Part shown: piece by piece, positions 45,051-54,298 of the stretch
How positions within the stretch are numbered: position 1 is the first letter of the stretch
How the letters are laid out: each line of letters begins with the position of its first letter
NCBI GenBank assembly: GCA_009835005.1
Contig: WTFG01000004.1
Coordinates: forward strand, 168,575 to 232,574
Direction: 5' to 3'
Origin: Flavobacteriaceae bacterium Ap0902
GTDB taxonomy: Bacteria; Bacteroidota; Bacteroidia; Flavobacteriales; Weeksellaceae
DNA: 64,000 nucleotides
Notes under the pieces: generated by a model
The model's database searches: none
What the model saw: the letters and a program-made list of their open reading frames with translations, nothing else
Told to the model about the DNA's origin: nothing
Program-made: the position numbers and the translations under genes

Positions 45051-46412
45051 ATGAAAATTAGAAGTAAAATGGTAGAATCTATTATTGATGAATTGATTGA
45101 TCAATATGCTTTTGCCGATAGTAATAAAGAGAGACCATGGATTATAGGATTTAGTGGGGGTAAAGATAGCACAGTACTTTTAACTTTAGTATGGATAGCA
45201 TTAAAGAGAATAAAGGAACTACCAACCCCATATCAATTAAAAAGACCTGTTTATGTGGTATGTAACGATACTCTCGTAGAAAATCCAATTATAACAGAAT
45301 ATGTTGATGATGTTTTAGGATATATAGAAAGATCCGCAAGAGATCAAGATTTACCAATATTTATTAAAAAAACAACGCCTAAACTAGAAGAAAGTTTTTG
45401 GATTAATGTTATTGGTAAAGGCTATCCTGTACCAAATAATACTTTTAGATGGTGTACTGATAAATTAAAGATACGACCAACATCCGAATTCCTTTTAAGT
45501 CAAGTTGATGATATGGGAGAGGCAATTGTTCTGTTAGGAACAAGATATGATGAAAGTGTAACAAGAGGAAAATCAATGCGAAAGCATGAAGTCAAAGGTA
45601 ATAGGTTATCAAAGCATAATAATACACCAAATACTTATGTCTACGCACCTATAAAGGACATGCAACTAGAAGAAATATGGTATGTTATTAATGCTGTTCC
45701 CTGCCCATGGGGTTATGATAATTCAGTTTTATTCAAAATCTATTCTGATGCTAGTGCAGATGATTATGAATGTCCAACGGTTGTAACTAGTAAAGAGCAT
45801 TCTTCTTGCGGACAGAGTAGGTTTGGCTGTTGGACTTGTACAGTAGTCAAAAAAGATAAGTCAATGTCAGCATTAGTTAATAATGGACAAGAATGGATGA
45901 AACCTCTAATGGATTTCAGAAATGATCTAGTTGAAGGAAGAAACCTTAGTGAGAATAGAATGCCAACAAGACGTAATGGTCAACCAGCTGTAGTCGATGG
46001 TCACAATCAAGGAAATTATACACCTGAATACAGAAAACGAATTTTAAGTAATTTACTGGACATTCAATTTGAATTACAGAAAATCAAACCACATTTGACA
46101 CTAATTACAAATCAGGAGCTTATTGCAATTCAGGTTACATGGTACAGGGATATGATTTTTGATTTTAATGTATCTGATATTTACCAAAATATCTATGATA
46201 AAGAATTAAGTACTAAGAATATTTCGATGCTCAGTATTGTGGAAAGAAAAGTATTGCGAGAAATTTGTGATGATAATTCTTCAGATTATGAGCTGATCGA
46301 TGATTTATTAACACTTCAAGAATCAAAATCCTTAATGATATCTAAATATGGATTACATAATGATATCGAAAAAAGAATTGAGAAATTTGTTAATACTACC
46401 ACTGCCGAATGA
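45051..46412 (+). CDS. dndC: DNA phosphorothioation protein DndC (PAPS-reductase-like sulfurtransferase)
   Basis: The 453-aa protein has the PP-loop motif SGGKDS (residues 35-40 in IIGFSGGKDSTVLLTLVW), the NNTFRWCTDKLKIRP segment, and a cysteine cluster SSCGQSRFGCWTCTVVKK typical of the DndC 4Fe-4S centre. DndC activates the DNA backbone with ATP so that sulfur replaces a non-bridging oxygen. Stop and dndD start overlap (ATGA, 46409-46412). The usual cysteine desulfurase DndA is not in the window; a chromosomal IscS/SufS would have to supply sulfur. Confidence 0.95.
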   Translation: MKIRSKMVESIIDELIDQYAFADSNKERPWIIGFSGGKDSTVLLTLVWIALKRIKELPTPYQLKRPVYVVCNDTLVENPIITEYVDDVLGYIERSARDQDLPIFIKKTTPKLEESFWINVIGKGYPVPNNTFRWCTDKLKIRPTSEFLLSQVDDMGEAIVLLGTRYDESVTRGKSMRKHEVKGNRLSKHNNTPNTYVYAPIKDMQLEEIWYVINAVPCPWGYDNSVLFKIYSDASADDYECPTVVTSKEHSSCGQSRFGCWTCTVVKKDKSMSALVNNGQEWMKPLMDFRNDLVEGRNLSENRMPTRRNGQPAVVDGHNQGNYTPEYRKRILSNLLDIQFELQKIKPHLTLITNQELIAIQVTWYRDMIFDFNVSDIYQNIYDKELSTKNISMLSIVERKVLREICDDNSSDYELIDDLLTLQESKSLMISKYGLHNDIEKRIEKFVNTTTAE

Positions 46413-48472
46413 AGATAAAAGAAATTATATTTTATAATTATAAAATATATAAAGGGAAAAACTCGGTTGTTTTTGATACTAATCAGAAAAATAATATAAA
46501 TCTAATAGGAGGTAAAAATGGCTTTGGGAAAACAACTTTCTTATCTGGTCTTGTATGGTTATTTTATGGAAAAATGATGAGTCAGGTTGAAGATAAATAT
46601 CGTCAAGATATCAAGAGTGCCAAAGGCTATCCTAATTACTTGAAATCATTATTAAATAATGATATTAGAGAAACACTTGGAAGAAAATCTTATTCTGTTT
46701 CTGTAGAATTAACTGATGTACAAATACCCTCTATTCCCTGCGATAGTATTCTATTAATAAGATCGTATAATTGTATAACAGAAGAGGAAGATTTATCAAT
46801 TTTAATTGATGGTCAACCAAATGAATTAACAAGGCAAGTCGGTTTCGAAATATTTATCAACGACTTTATATTACCTCGAGAAATAGCTAAATTCTTTTTC
46901 TTTGATGCTGAAAAAATTGTCTCATTAGCTGAAGCTAAAACTAAAGTCGAACTTAGAGCGTTAAGTAAAGCGTATTCTGAAGTTTTAGGAATTAAAAAAT
47001 ATGAGGATTTAAAAACAAATTTGAATGCTCTAATGACTAAGTTAAGACGTGATGGAGCTAATGAATATGAGAAAGAAGAACTTAATCGATTACTTAAAAT
47101 AGAAAATGATTTTACCAATCAAATTCTAGAATTAGAAGAATCTCGAACATGTATAGATGATGAAATAAAAACTCTTAAGATAGAGGCAGATCGTTTACAA
47201 GAAAAATTAATAAGAGAGGGGAGTAGTATTACTATAAAAGAGCTCAAAGAATTGAAAAATGAGAAATTGGCACTCGAAGGAAAAGGATCAAATTTAAAAA
47301 TTGAATTGAAACGATTTTTTGATATTATTCCATTTGTTTTAGCTGGTAAATTAACTGAAAAACTCTATGATCAACTTATAAAAGAGAAAGATCGTATTAA
47401 TTCTGATTTAATATTAGATAAAAGTAATAAGAAAATTGAAGAATTTTCTTTAAAACTTGAAGATAGAATCAATTTTATAAATGGAGATCTTAACACTAAA
47501 GAACAAATTCTAAAAGAATTAAATAAATTGTTGTTAGAAACAGATTTAGAGAAACCTAAAGAAATTAAATTACTACTTAATTTATCAGAAAGTTCAACAA
47601 AAGAGTTTCAAACTTTATTTCATTATTTAAAATCATCGTTTGTTATACAATTTGAAACATTGGTTCAAAATGTGAAAAATAATAAGGTTCGATTAAATAG
47701 AGTACGTTCAAAAATAAGAGAAGCTGAAGCAAGAAAAAATAACGCTTTAAATAATGAATTACGTTCTCAAAAAGATATTATAGAAAGAAGAATTTTCGAT
47801 TCTGAGTTGAAAATTGAAAATCTAATTTCTGAGATTGCAGCGTTAAAGGTTAGGAAAAATAATAATCTTAAAATTCTCTCTGAATATGAGAAAAATTTTA
47901 ATTTCTCAGAATTAGCTAGAAAAAAATATAAGGCGACCGAAGAGATCCTGAATAAAGTTAATTTGATGATTCATCGAATTAAAGAAGAAAAAAAATTCAC
48001 TTTACAAAAATCTATATTGCGTGAGATAAAAAGATTGTTTCATAAAAAAGATTTTATTGCTGAAATAGATGTGAAAATATATGACGATTATATGGATGTT
48101 GAATTGATTAATTTCAATGGAGAGATAATCGATAAGAATGAGTTATCGAAGGGCGAGCAACAACTTTACGCAACTTCCATTTTAAAGGCATTAGTAGATG
48201 AGTCAGGTATAGATTTTCCTATTTTTATTGATAGTCCTTTACAAAAACTTGATCCGGAACATGCTCGTAATGTAATAACCGAATTTTACCCAAATATATC
48301 CGAGCAAGTTGTATTATTTCCATTATTAGAAAAAGAACTAAACGTTGATGAATATGAATTACTAAAGCCTAATTTATCAAAAACATATTTAATAGAAAAT
48401 ACAGATAACGAAGGATCAAATCTAGTTCTTTATAATAAGAATGAAATTTTTAAAGCTTTTAATAAAAACTAA
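46409..48472 (+). CDS. dndD: DNA phosphorothioation protein DndD (SMC-like ATPase)
   Basis: The 687-aa protein has Walker A LIGGKNGFGKTT (residues 32-43), a long coiled-coil middle (about 200-580), the ABC signature LSKGEQQLYATSILKALV and Walker B FPIFIDSPLQKLDPEH, then SEQVVLFPLL. This is the DndD form of SMC/RecF-like ATPases, thought to nick or distort DNA during sulfur insertion. It is coupled to dndC upstream and abuts dndE without a gap. Confidence 0.94.
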   Translation: MKIKEIIFYNYKIYKGKNSVVFDTNQKNNINLIGGKNGFGKTTFLSGLVWLFYGKMMSQVEDKYRQDIKSAKGYPNYLKSLLNNDIRETLGRKSYSVSVELTDVQIPSIPCDSILLIRSYNCITEEEDLSILIDGQPNELTRQVGFEIFINDFILPREIAKFFFFDAEKIVSLAEAKTKVELRALSKAYSEVLGIKKYEDLKTNLNALMTKLRRDGANEYEKEELNRLLKIENDFTNQILELEESRTCIDDEIKTLKIEADRLQEKLIREGSSITIKELKELKNEKLALEGKGSNLKIELKRFFDIIPFVLAGKLTEKLYDQLIKEKDRINSDLILDKSNKKIEEFSLKLEDRINFINGDLNTKEQILKELNKLLLETDLEKPKEIKLLLNLSESSTKEFQTLFHYLKSSFVIQFETLVQNVKNNKVRLNRVRSKIREAEARKNNALNNELRSQKDIIERRIFDSELKIENLISEIAALKVRKNNNLKILSEYEKNFNFSELARKKYKATEEILNKVNLMIHRIKEEKKFTLQKSILREIKRLFHKKDFIAEIDVKIYDDYMDVELINFNGEIIDKNELSKGEQQLYATSILKALVDESGIDFPIFIDSPLQKLDPEHARNVITEFYPNISEQVVLFPLLEKELNVDEYELLKPNLSKTYLIENTDNEGSNLVLYNKNEIFKAFNKN

Positions 48473-48859
48473 ATGTTTACACAAATAAGAACCAGTAAGG
48501 CTAATAAAGAAATTGTATCTAAACTAAGTCGTAAACTGAATCTAGGAACAGAAAATATTATTGCAAGGATTGCTTTAGGATACTCTTTATCGAAGGGTCA
48601 AAGATTAAGTTTAGAAAATGTTAAAGACTCTTCTGGAAAAGAGTATTCCAAAAAAGTTCTATTTGCTGGTTATGAGGATTACTATATAGGATTGATATGT
48701 GTGCATTATAATATCTCTTCAAAAAATAAAGATATACCTAAATATATTAAAATGCATATTGATGATGGTTTAGAATTAATTAATGATGAAATAGAAAAAA
48801 ATCCAAATATTGATGGTTTTGATTTTATAATTGAAAAAATTGAAGGTAGTATTAATTGA
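48473..48859 (+). CDS. dndE: DNA phosphorothioation protein DndE
   Basis: The 128-aa protein begins with RTSKANKEIVSKLSRKLNLG and IIARIALGYSLSKG, the typical DndE opening, and follows dndD directly. DndE is a small nicked-DNA-binding protein of the modification complex. The family is often about 110 residues; this form is slightly longer, with an acidic tail. Confidence 0.9.
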   Translation: MFTQIRTSKANKEIVSKLSRKLNLGTENIIARIALGYSLSKGQRLSLENVKDSSGKEYSKKVLFAGYEDYYIGLICVHYNISSKNKDIPKYIKMHIDDGLELINDEIEKNPNIDGFDFIIEKIEGSIN

Positions 48860-48881
48860 TTAGTACTAAACTAATACTACC
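48845..48881. terminator. Inverted repeat between convergent dndE and the minus-strand operon
   Basis: GGTAGTATTA and TAATACTACC are a perfect 10-bp pair, with a further palindrome TTAGTACTAA in the loop. The left arm overlaps the dndE end. It lacks a T tract, so it may be an unusual bidirectional terminator or a cruciform. Confidence 0.45.
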
Positions 48882-48893
48882 AAATATAAATAG

Positions 48894-49376
48894 TTATAGA
48901 TCATTATAAAGGTCAATGAACATATAATGAGAATTTTGTAATTCTCCATTTTCAAATAAATTTTCTAAATACTCTAATCCTGCATTTGCATATTCTTCCA
49001 TCAACGTTATTATATTTGCAGTAACTTTATTCAATTGATCATCACTCATTTCCTCTAAGTCATTCCATTCAAATTCTAATAAATCCTTCTTTGTTAAAAT
49101 TATCATCAATAGGAAATCGACTAAAGAAGATTCTCTTTTCCATTTACCAATTTCTAGAAAATCTGAAGTTAAATTTCTTGAAGGTAGAGGAAGTCTACTT
49201 CCATTTTTTATTCCAATCATCATCGCATAAATATACAATTCGTAAATAGGTCCGAATTGACTATATTCAGATGATCTTGAACCTTTATTTGCTAATGCCT
49301 GTATTAATGGGATTCTACTATTTGCATAGCGGGGTCGTTTAGACAGTATATTTGTTTTAAATTCTTGGCTATTCAT
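48894..49376 (-). CDS. Dnd-associated 160-aa protein of unknown function
   Basis: A small, mainly helical protein with the notable stretch FGPIYELYIYAMMIGIKNGS (about residues 41-60), then SSLVDFLLMIILTKKDLLEF and a closing EEYANAGLEYLENL helix. I recall similar 'EYAngGl.yL' proteins encoded with phosphorothioation and other defence loci, but cannot name the family. It overlaps the SMC-like gene by 1 base and is the last gene of the five-gene operon, so it probably works with the ATPase. Confidence 0.65.
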   Translation of the reverse strand: MNSQEFKTNILSKRPRYANSRIPLIQALANKGSRSSEYSQFGPIYELYIYAMMIGIKNGSRLPLPSRNLTSDFLEIGKWKRESSLVDFLLMIILTKKDLLEFEWNDLEEMSDDQLNKVTANIITLMEEYANAGLEYLENLFENGELQNSHYMFIDLYNDL

Positions 49377-51568
49377 TATTTTCTTCTTTCTATTTTAGTG
49401 GTTCTTTCTATTTGAGGCGACTCTTCATCCACTTCATTTATATAAAACGTTTTTATAACATTATTTTTTATCAGCTGTTGTCCTAAATCAGTTAGTTTAT
49501 CCTCTGAGTCCTTATCATATAGATCTTTTACTAGTATTATACTTTGAGGGAATACATCTGGAATAGCTTCAAAAAATCCTTTATTAAAAGCTTTACCGAA
49601 TGCGGATAATGGTGCATCTGCTAATAAAGGATAGTTATATTGCGAAGTATTTGCAGAAATAATAGACATTACTACAGCAAATTTTTTCATCCTTTGAAAA
49701 CCTTCTGAAGCTCCAGAAACTTCATTTCCAAGATCATCAATATAATCTAAAGAAATTCCTCCAGAAGGTGTTTTTTGAAACCTTAAAACCCCACCTTTAA
49801 TATCATTGTATTTTATTAGATTTTGGAAATGTATATTAGAGTGATCTTCTAAAAGACTAACCATTTTATCAAATACACGTTCTTTTGCTAATTGGGTGGC
49901 ATCAACCAAATCCTTACTGATTTCATAATTTACGGTATATCCTTCTGGGATATTTTTAGGTCGTAAATTGGATATTTCTTTTTCAGTATTATAAATATCA
50001 GCTTTTAATTTCTTAACTGTGTCTTGTAATCTTTCAATTCTCGAAGATGCTTGTTCCATTCTTCTAATAGCCCCTTTATATTGATTTATTATAGTTAATG
50101 CATTATCAACACCTTCACTTTCGGTACCAGCAATTAGAATATCTTTTCGTTGCGATTTTAAAGCTCTCAATTCAGAGCTTAATTTATCTAATCTTTGTTT
50201 AAGTTCTTGTTCTTTTTCTCTAGTTCTCAAGACACTCTGAGATATTGAGTCGAACTTGTTTATAAAAGGCGCTGCTTTAAGTTGAAGGTCTCCAAAGAAA
50301 TCTTCTAAATCATTTTTAACAAAATCTACTTTACTACTTTTAATATTAGGTCTGTTTTTTAATTTCAATAGATAATTATATGCTTCTGACCCTTCCTTTG
50401 CATCCCTATTGCAAACATAACATATTTGATCCTCAATCATTTGATCTAGAGTTACTGCATCTGGTGAATTTACGGGTAGCATTGTAAAATAATCATTTGG
50501 GTTTTCGGATACATTTTGTAATGCTCTTTTTTCATATCTTTGCTGTCGAAATACTTTAATGTTATTTTTAAACTCATTTATGGAATTTTCAAAACCTAAA
50601 GCAATCCAAGAAAAATTCCCATCAAAAAATCTATTATTAATACTATCCAGGAACGAATCATAATTATCCTTTACTTGTTTTAATACATTATTTTTCTCGA
50701 AAATTTTGTCATCTAATTCCTTTCTTTTTTCGGCATTAGCAAAGTTCTGTTCTAATTCATTTTTTTCATATTCTGCAGTCTCATATAGGGTATTAAACTC
50801 AGTTAATTTTTCTTCTTCATGAATTAGTTTTATTTCTAACTGTTTTTTAACATCTATTGCTTTATTAAGTCTCTCATTATGTTCACTAGTCGCATTAGTT
50901 TGCTTATTTAAATCTTTTTCTGCTTTAATAGCAATATCCTTAACTATATTAGCTATATCTTCATATTTGCTAATATTTGTTAATGTCCTAACAGCATCTT
51001 CAATACTTGATTTTTTATTAAAATCTATCATTTTATCAACTTCTTCACCTTGAAAAAATGAATATTGTCTTAAAGTAGGTAATATTAGCTGATTAATAAC
51101 TTTTTGTTTTTCATCAGCATCATAAATTGGTTTATATTTTGGTAAAACATGGTCAGTTTTGTCTACCTCTATGTCATCTATAATTATTTGCCAACTCTCA
51201 AAGTCCATTACTTTTTCACTTAATCTTGTCGCTGTCAAAGACTTTGTTATTTGGTATTTATATCTGCCAGTAGAATATTCTATTTTAATTCCTGATTGAA
51301 CCTGATCACCAATCGGAGTTTCATTTTTTGCTTTGTCAGAGATAATTTTTACTGCAATATCTTTAACATTCTTTTTTTTCTTATCATCCGAATCTAAAAT
51401 TTGATCATAGAATAACCATAAGAATGCATTGAAAAACTTAGATTTACCTGCTCCATTATCGGCTACTACAATGTTTACTCCTTCCTCAAACTCATATCTC
51501 GTCGTATCATAATCTCCATAATAATTAAAAAAATTTTTAAAAGAAATACTATTTATTATTGATGCCAT
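49376..51568 (-). CDS. SMC/Rad50-like ATPase of the putative phosphorothioation-dependent restriction operon
   Basis: The 730-aa protein has an AAA_23-type Walker A VVADNGAGKSKFFNAFLWLF (about residues 34-53), two long coiled coils, and between them a CxxC hook C383-Y-V-C386 (DQICYVCNRDAKEG), as in Rad50. The C-terminal part has a signature-like SGASEGFQRMKKFAVVMSI and a Walker B region YPLLADAPLSAFGKAF. It is distinct from DndD, which lacks the CxxC. Rad50-like ATPases sense DNA ends or unusual DNA, so it could detect unmodified DNA and activate the helicase-nuclease. This is inferred. Confidence 0.8.
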   Translation of the reverse strand: MASIINSISFKNFFNYYGDYDTTRYEFEEGVNIVVADNGAGKSKFFNAFLWLFYDQILDSDDKKKKNVKDIAVKIISDKAKNETPIGDQVQSGIKIEYSTGRYKYQITKSLTATRLSEKVMDFESWQIIIDDIEVDKTDHVLPKYKPIYDADEKQKVINQLILPTLRQYSFFQGEEVDKMIDFNKKSSIEDAVRTLTNISKYEDIANIVKDIAIKAEKDLNKQTNATSEHNERLNKAIDVKKQLEIKLIHEEEKLTEFNTLYETAEYEKNELEQNFANAEKRKELDDKIFEKNNVLKQVKDNYDSFLDSINNRFFDGNFSWIALGFENSINEFKNNIKVFRQQRYEKRALQNVSENPNDYFTMLPVNSPDAVTLDQMIEDQICYVCNRDAKEGSEAYNYLLKLKNRPNIKSSKVDFVKNDLEDFFGDLQLKAAPFINKFDSISQSVLRTREKEQELKQRLDKLSSELRALKSQRKDILIAGTESEGVDNALTIINQYKGAIRRMEQASSRIERLQDTVKKLKADIYNTEKEISNLRPKNIPEGYTVNYEISKDLVDATQLAKERVFDKMVSLLEDHSNIHFQNLIKYNDIKGGVLRFQKTPSGGISLDYIDDLGNEVSGASEGFQRMKKFAVVMSIISANTSQYNYPLLADAPLSAFGKAFNKGFFEAIPDVFPQSIILVKDLYDKDSEDKLTDLGQQLIKNNVIKTFYINEVDEESPQIERTTKIERRK

Positions 51569-51574
51569 AATAAC

Positions 51575-51787
51575 CTATATATTGTGTACGTTTTTAATTT
51601 TTTTATATATCCTAGAACTATTCAAATGATTGTCATTCTCATTAATAATTACGGACAATACTTCAACGATCTTCTTATGATATGGAGGATTTGTGGTTAG
51701 TGAATTTAGTTCTGATTCTCTGATTTTATATTTTTCCATTAATTCTGAATCAGATAGAATTTCTTTTAATATTTGATTTCTTTCCAT
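51575..51787 (-). CDS. Small 70-aa protein of the putative restriction operon
   Basis: It encodes MERNQILKEILSDSELMEKY then KIRESELNSLTTN, a helical, charged protein with no recognised family. It fits exactly between the helicase (3-base gap) and SMC-like gene (6-base gap), so it is very probably real; it could be an adaptor or inhibitor. Confidence 0.65.
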   Translation of the reverse strand: MERNQILKEILSDSELMEKYKIRESELNSLTTNPPYHKKIVEVLSVIINENDNHLNSSRIYKKIKNVHNI

Positions 51788-51790
51788 TTG

Positions 51791-53989
51791 TTATTTAAGT
51801 TCGTTTATAATCGTATCTAAATCTAAATCATATTTTAAACATACATGCTCAAGTGCTTCTCTCGAGTCATAAAAGTTCATTGCCAAACTGGCAAAGTATC
51901 CAACTCGATTTAATTCATTTCTTACTAAATTTCTTTCAATATTGAAAAGCTCACTGTGACTATAATCTAATTTCGGTATAACAACCATATCATAAATAGT
52001 TGCAAAATTTTTATCTTTATGTTTTCTCAGTAATCTTCCCCTTCTTTGAATAAATTGACGCGGATTTCCAGTACTACTTGCGAAAATACCGACTTCTGCC
52101 CTTGGTATATCGACGCCTTCATCGAGCATTCTCATAGCAAATAAAATATCTATTTTACCATCCTCAAATCCTCTTAAAATCTCACCTAAATTTTGATCTT
52201 CATTAGTATAGGAGTTCATTTTTAGCTTAGGGTATTGCTGATGAGTTTTTAGTAAATATTGATTCAATATTTTAACTGTTTCTCCTTCACTATTTATAGT
52301 ATTACCTTCAGGAATATAAGCGAAAACATACTTATCATCATTATTTTTTATTAGTTCTTTTATAATTGTATTAAAAGCATATAGTTTATTTGTAGCTTTA
52401 TGAATAATCCTTTTTCTATTCCGCAATAATACTTTTACTATAGGATCGTTTTTAAATTCACCTTTTTTGAAATCAAAAAACATTAACAATTTTTTAGAAA
52501 TCTCAACATATTGTTCAAATTCATCTTCATTTAATTCTACAATCATTGGGTAATATTTATATCCAGTTAGGAATCCAAACTCTAATGCTTTTTCCATCCC
52601 AAAGTTATATGTATAAGGTGGTGAATCATTGAAAAAAAAATCTATCGCTAAAGTTCCTTCTGGATCATATATTCGTTTTGGAGTAGCAGACAGTCCTATC
52701 TTTTTACGGACTTTTATATTTTTGAGTGTTTTACGTACATTATTAGCTCCCATATTATGAGCTTCATCAGCAATTAACAAAAAGTCTTCTTGTATTTTCT
52801 GAAATAATCTTTGAAATCTATCAAGAATAAAACTATCATATGTCGATATAATTATTAAATCATTTTTTAGTCCCCATGAAAAATTACTTGAATAATTAGC
52901 TAAATCCTTTTCCCAATTATACCCACTTCCTATTTTTAATATATTTTTAAAATTAAATGATTTGACTTCCTTTTTCCATTGATTTAATAATGTTATTGAT
53001 GGTACTAGTATTATAGCATTATATTTATTATTTTCATTATATAGCTGCAATAAACAATTTAGAGATGTAATGGTTTTACCTGTACCTGTTGCCATTGCGA
53101 AAACTCCATTATAATTATTTTTAACCCAAGCTAAATAAGCATCGTTTTGATAATCATATGGTTTTTCGAAAGGGAATTTTGGCTGTGATTCTAATTCTTC
53201 TACTTTATCTCTAAAAATGTTTTCATATTCCTTCAGTTTGTCATTTAACTGCGGATCTTTTTTTCTCATTTCGGATAAAACAATGATTCCATCCTCAATA
53301 AGATCTTCTAAGGATTTACCTTCTGAACAACTATCGATTATATTGAAATCATTTATACTTAAATACTCGTAATTGGTATCTTCATTTTTATAAATTTTTT
53401 CAAACTCAATTTTTGAATCTTCTATGCGTTTAATCTCATTTTTTGATCCCCAACTTCTATCAACTGTTACGCTTTCAGCATTGCCAATTAATCCATTGGA
53501 TGTGAAATTTGAACTACCATTTAAATGTATTTCATTAACACCATCCGAAAAGATTGACTCTTTAAAATGAGATATATTTTTTGTACGAGGTTTTATTATA
53601 ACGAATTCAAGTCTTTTTTCATTTTTTAAATACCTTAAACAATCAAAAAAGAATTTTCGATCCTTTGACATTTTATTTCTAAATGTCTGTAAGTCTGAGA
53701 AAATGTTTATTATTTCATCCTTACTTGATATCTCACTGGTTACAAAAATTTCACTATAATCAGTTTTTGATATAAATTGATTAATGATAAATCTAAGTTT
53801 ACCTTTTTTTAATATAAATTGACAAAAAGAGGGTATCAGGGATTGAATAGCATTCGAACTAAAATATCCAAGCAAAAAATCAATATTTTCGGATTCTGCA
53901 AAAGCCTCATAATATATTTCATAAGGCTTATTTTTGCTATTATACGAGTATTTTAAACTTTCTGGAAAATTTATCTCTTTTAAACCCAT
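51791..53989 (-). CDS. PLD-nuclease/SF2 helicase fusion, candidate phosphorothioation-dependent restriction enzyme
   Basis: The 732-aa protein combines an N-terminal phospholipase D-type nuclease domain with a DEAH helicase. PLD residues visible are H141-x-K143 (SHFKESIF), N161 in GSSNFTSNGL and E172. Helicase motifs are Walker A ATGTGKT (300-306), DEAH (408-411), SATP (434-437) and motif VI QFIQRRGRLLRKH. This resembles the class annotated as 'DNA phosphorothioation system restriction enzyme' and differs from DptF/G/H. The ATG shares one base with the stop of the XRE gene (TAATG). It is likely the effector, translocating on and cutting DNA lacking the phosphorothioate mark; cutting is inferred from the single HKD, which would need a dimer. 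Confidence 0.85.
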   Translation of the reverse strand: MGLKEINFPESLKYSYNSKNKPYEIYYEAFAESENIDFLLGYFSSNAIQSLIPSFCQFILKKGKLRFIINQFISKTDYSEIFVTSEISSKDEIINIFSDLQTFRNKMSKDRKFFFDCLRYLKNEKRLEFVIIKPRTKNISHFKESIFSDGVNEIHLNGSSNFTSNGLIGNAESVTVDRSWGSKNEIKRIEDSKIEFEKIYKNEDTNYEYLSINDFNIIDSCSEGKSLEDLIEDGIIVLSEMRKKDPQLNDKLKEYENIFRDKVEELESQPKFPFEKPYDYQNDAYLAWVKNNYNGVFAMATGTGKTITSLNCLLQLYNENNKYNAIILVPSITLLNQWKKEVKSFNFKNILKIGSGYNWEKDLANYSSNFSWGLKNDLIIISTYDSFILDRFQRLFQKIQEDFLLIADEAHNMGANNVRKTLKNIKVRKKIGLSATPKRIYDPEGTLAIDFFFNDSPPYTYNFGMEKALEFGFLTGYKYYPMIVELNEDEFEQYVEISKKLLMFFDFKKGEFKNDPIVKVLLRNRKRIIHKATNKLYAFNTIIKELIKNNDDKYVFAYIPEGNTINSEGETVKILNQYLLKTHQQYPKLKMNSYTNEDQNLGEILRGFEDGKIDILFAMRMLDEGVDIPRAEVGIFASSTGNPRQFIQRRGRLLRKHKDKNFATIYDMVVIPKLDYSHSELFNIERNLVRNELNRVGYFASLAMNFYDSREALEHVCLKYDLDLDTIINELK

Positions 53990-54201
53990 TATATATTTTT
54001 CATTAAATCTGAAATTGAAATGTTAAAAGCTTTAGAAAATTTATTAATAACTTCTAATGAAACGTTCCTTTTTCCACTTTCTATACTTTGAAGATAAGTC
54101 CTATCCAAATCAGCTTTATTAGCTAAATATTCTTGAGACCACCCTTTTTCGTAACGTAGTTCTTTAATCCGTTTCGCAAATTGAACTTTGATTTCAATCA
54201 T
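53989..54201 (-). CDS. XRE-family controller protein
   Basis: A 70-aa protein consisting almost only of an XRE helix-turn-helix: RIKELRYEKGWSQEYLANKA, DLDRTYLQSIESGKRNVSLE, then FSKAFNISISDLM. Size and composition are those of the controller (C) proteins of restriction-modification systems, which delay restriction until modification is complete. It is first in the operon, with an inverted repeat over its own promoter (54218-54254). Confidence 0.88.
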   Translation of the reverse strand: MIEIKVQFAKRIKELRYEKGWSQEYLANKADLDRTYLQSIESGKRNVSLEVINKFSKAFNISISDLMKNI

Positions 54202-54217
54202 AAAACATAGTTAAAGA

Positions 54218-54254
54218 AATGTAGATTAATATACAACGGACAATTGTCTACATT
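54218..54254 (-). promoter_or_regulatory. Predicted operator/promoter of the restriction operon
   Basis: AATGTAGA (54218-54225) and TCTACATT (54247-54254) form a perfect 8-bp inverted repeat. Inside its right half lies the palindrome GACAATTGTC (54239-54248), which overlaps a minus-strand -33 TTG; TACATTTC serves as a -7 box next to the left arm. The layout suggests autorepression by the XRE protein encoded 17 bases downstream. Confidence 0.5.
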
Positions 54255-54298
54255 AGTTAAATACTTATAAGTTTATACCCTGAAAAAATATATTAACC

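Noticed and set aside
45051..48859. Canonical dndABCDE operon
   Set aside because: No cysteine desulfurase (dndA) or dndB-like gene flanks dndC; upstream is topB with a 210-base non-coding gap.
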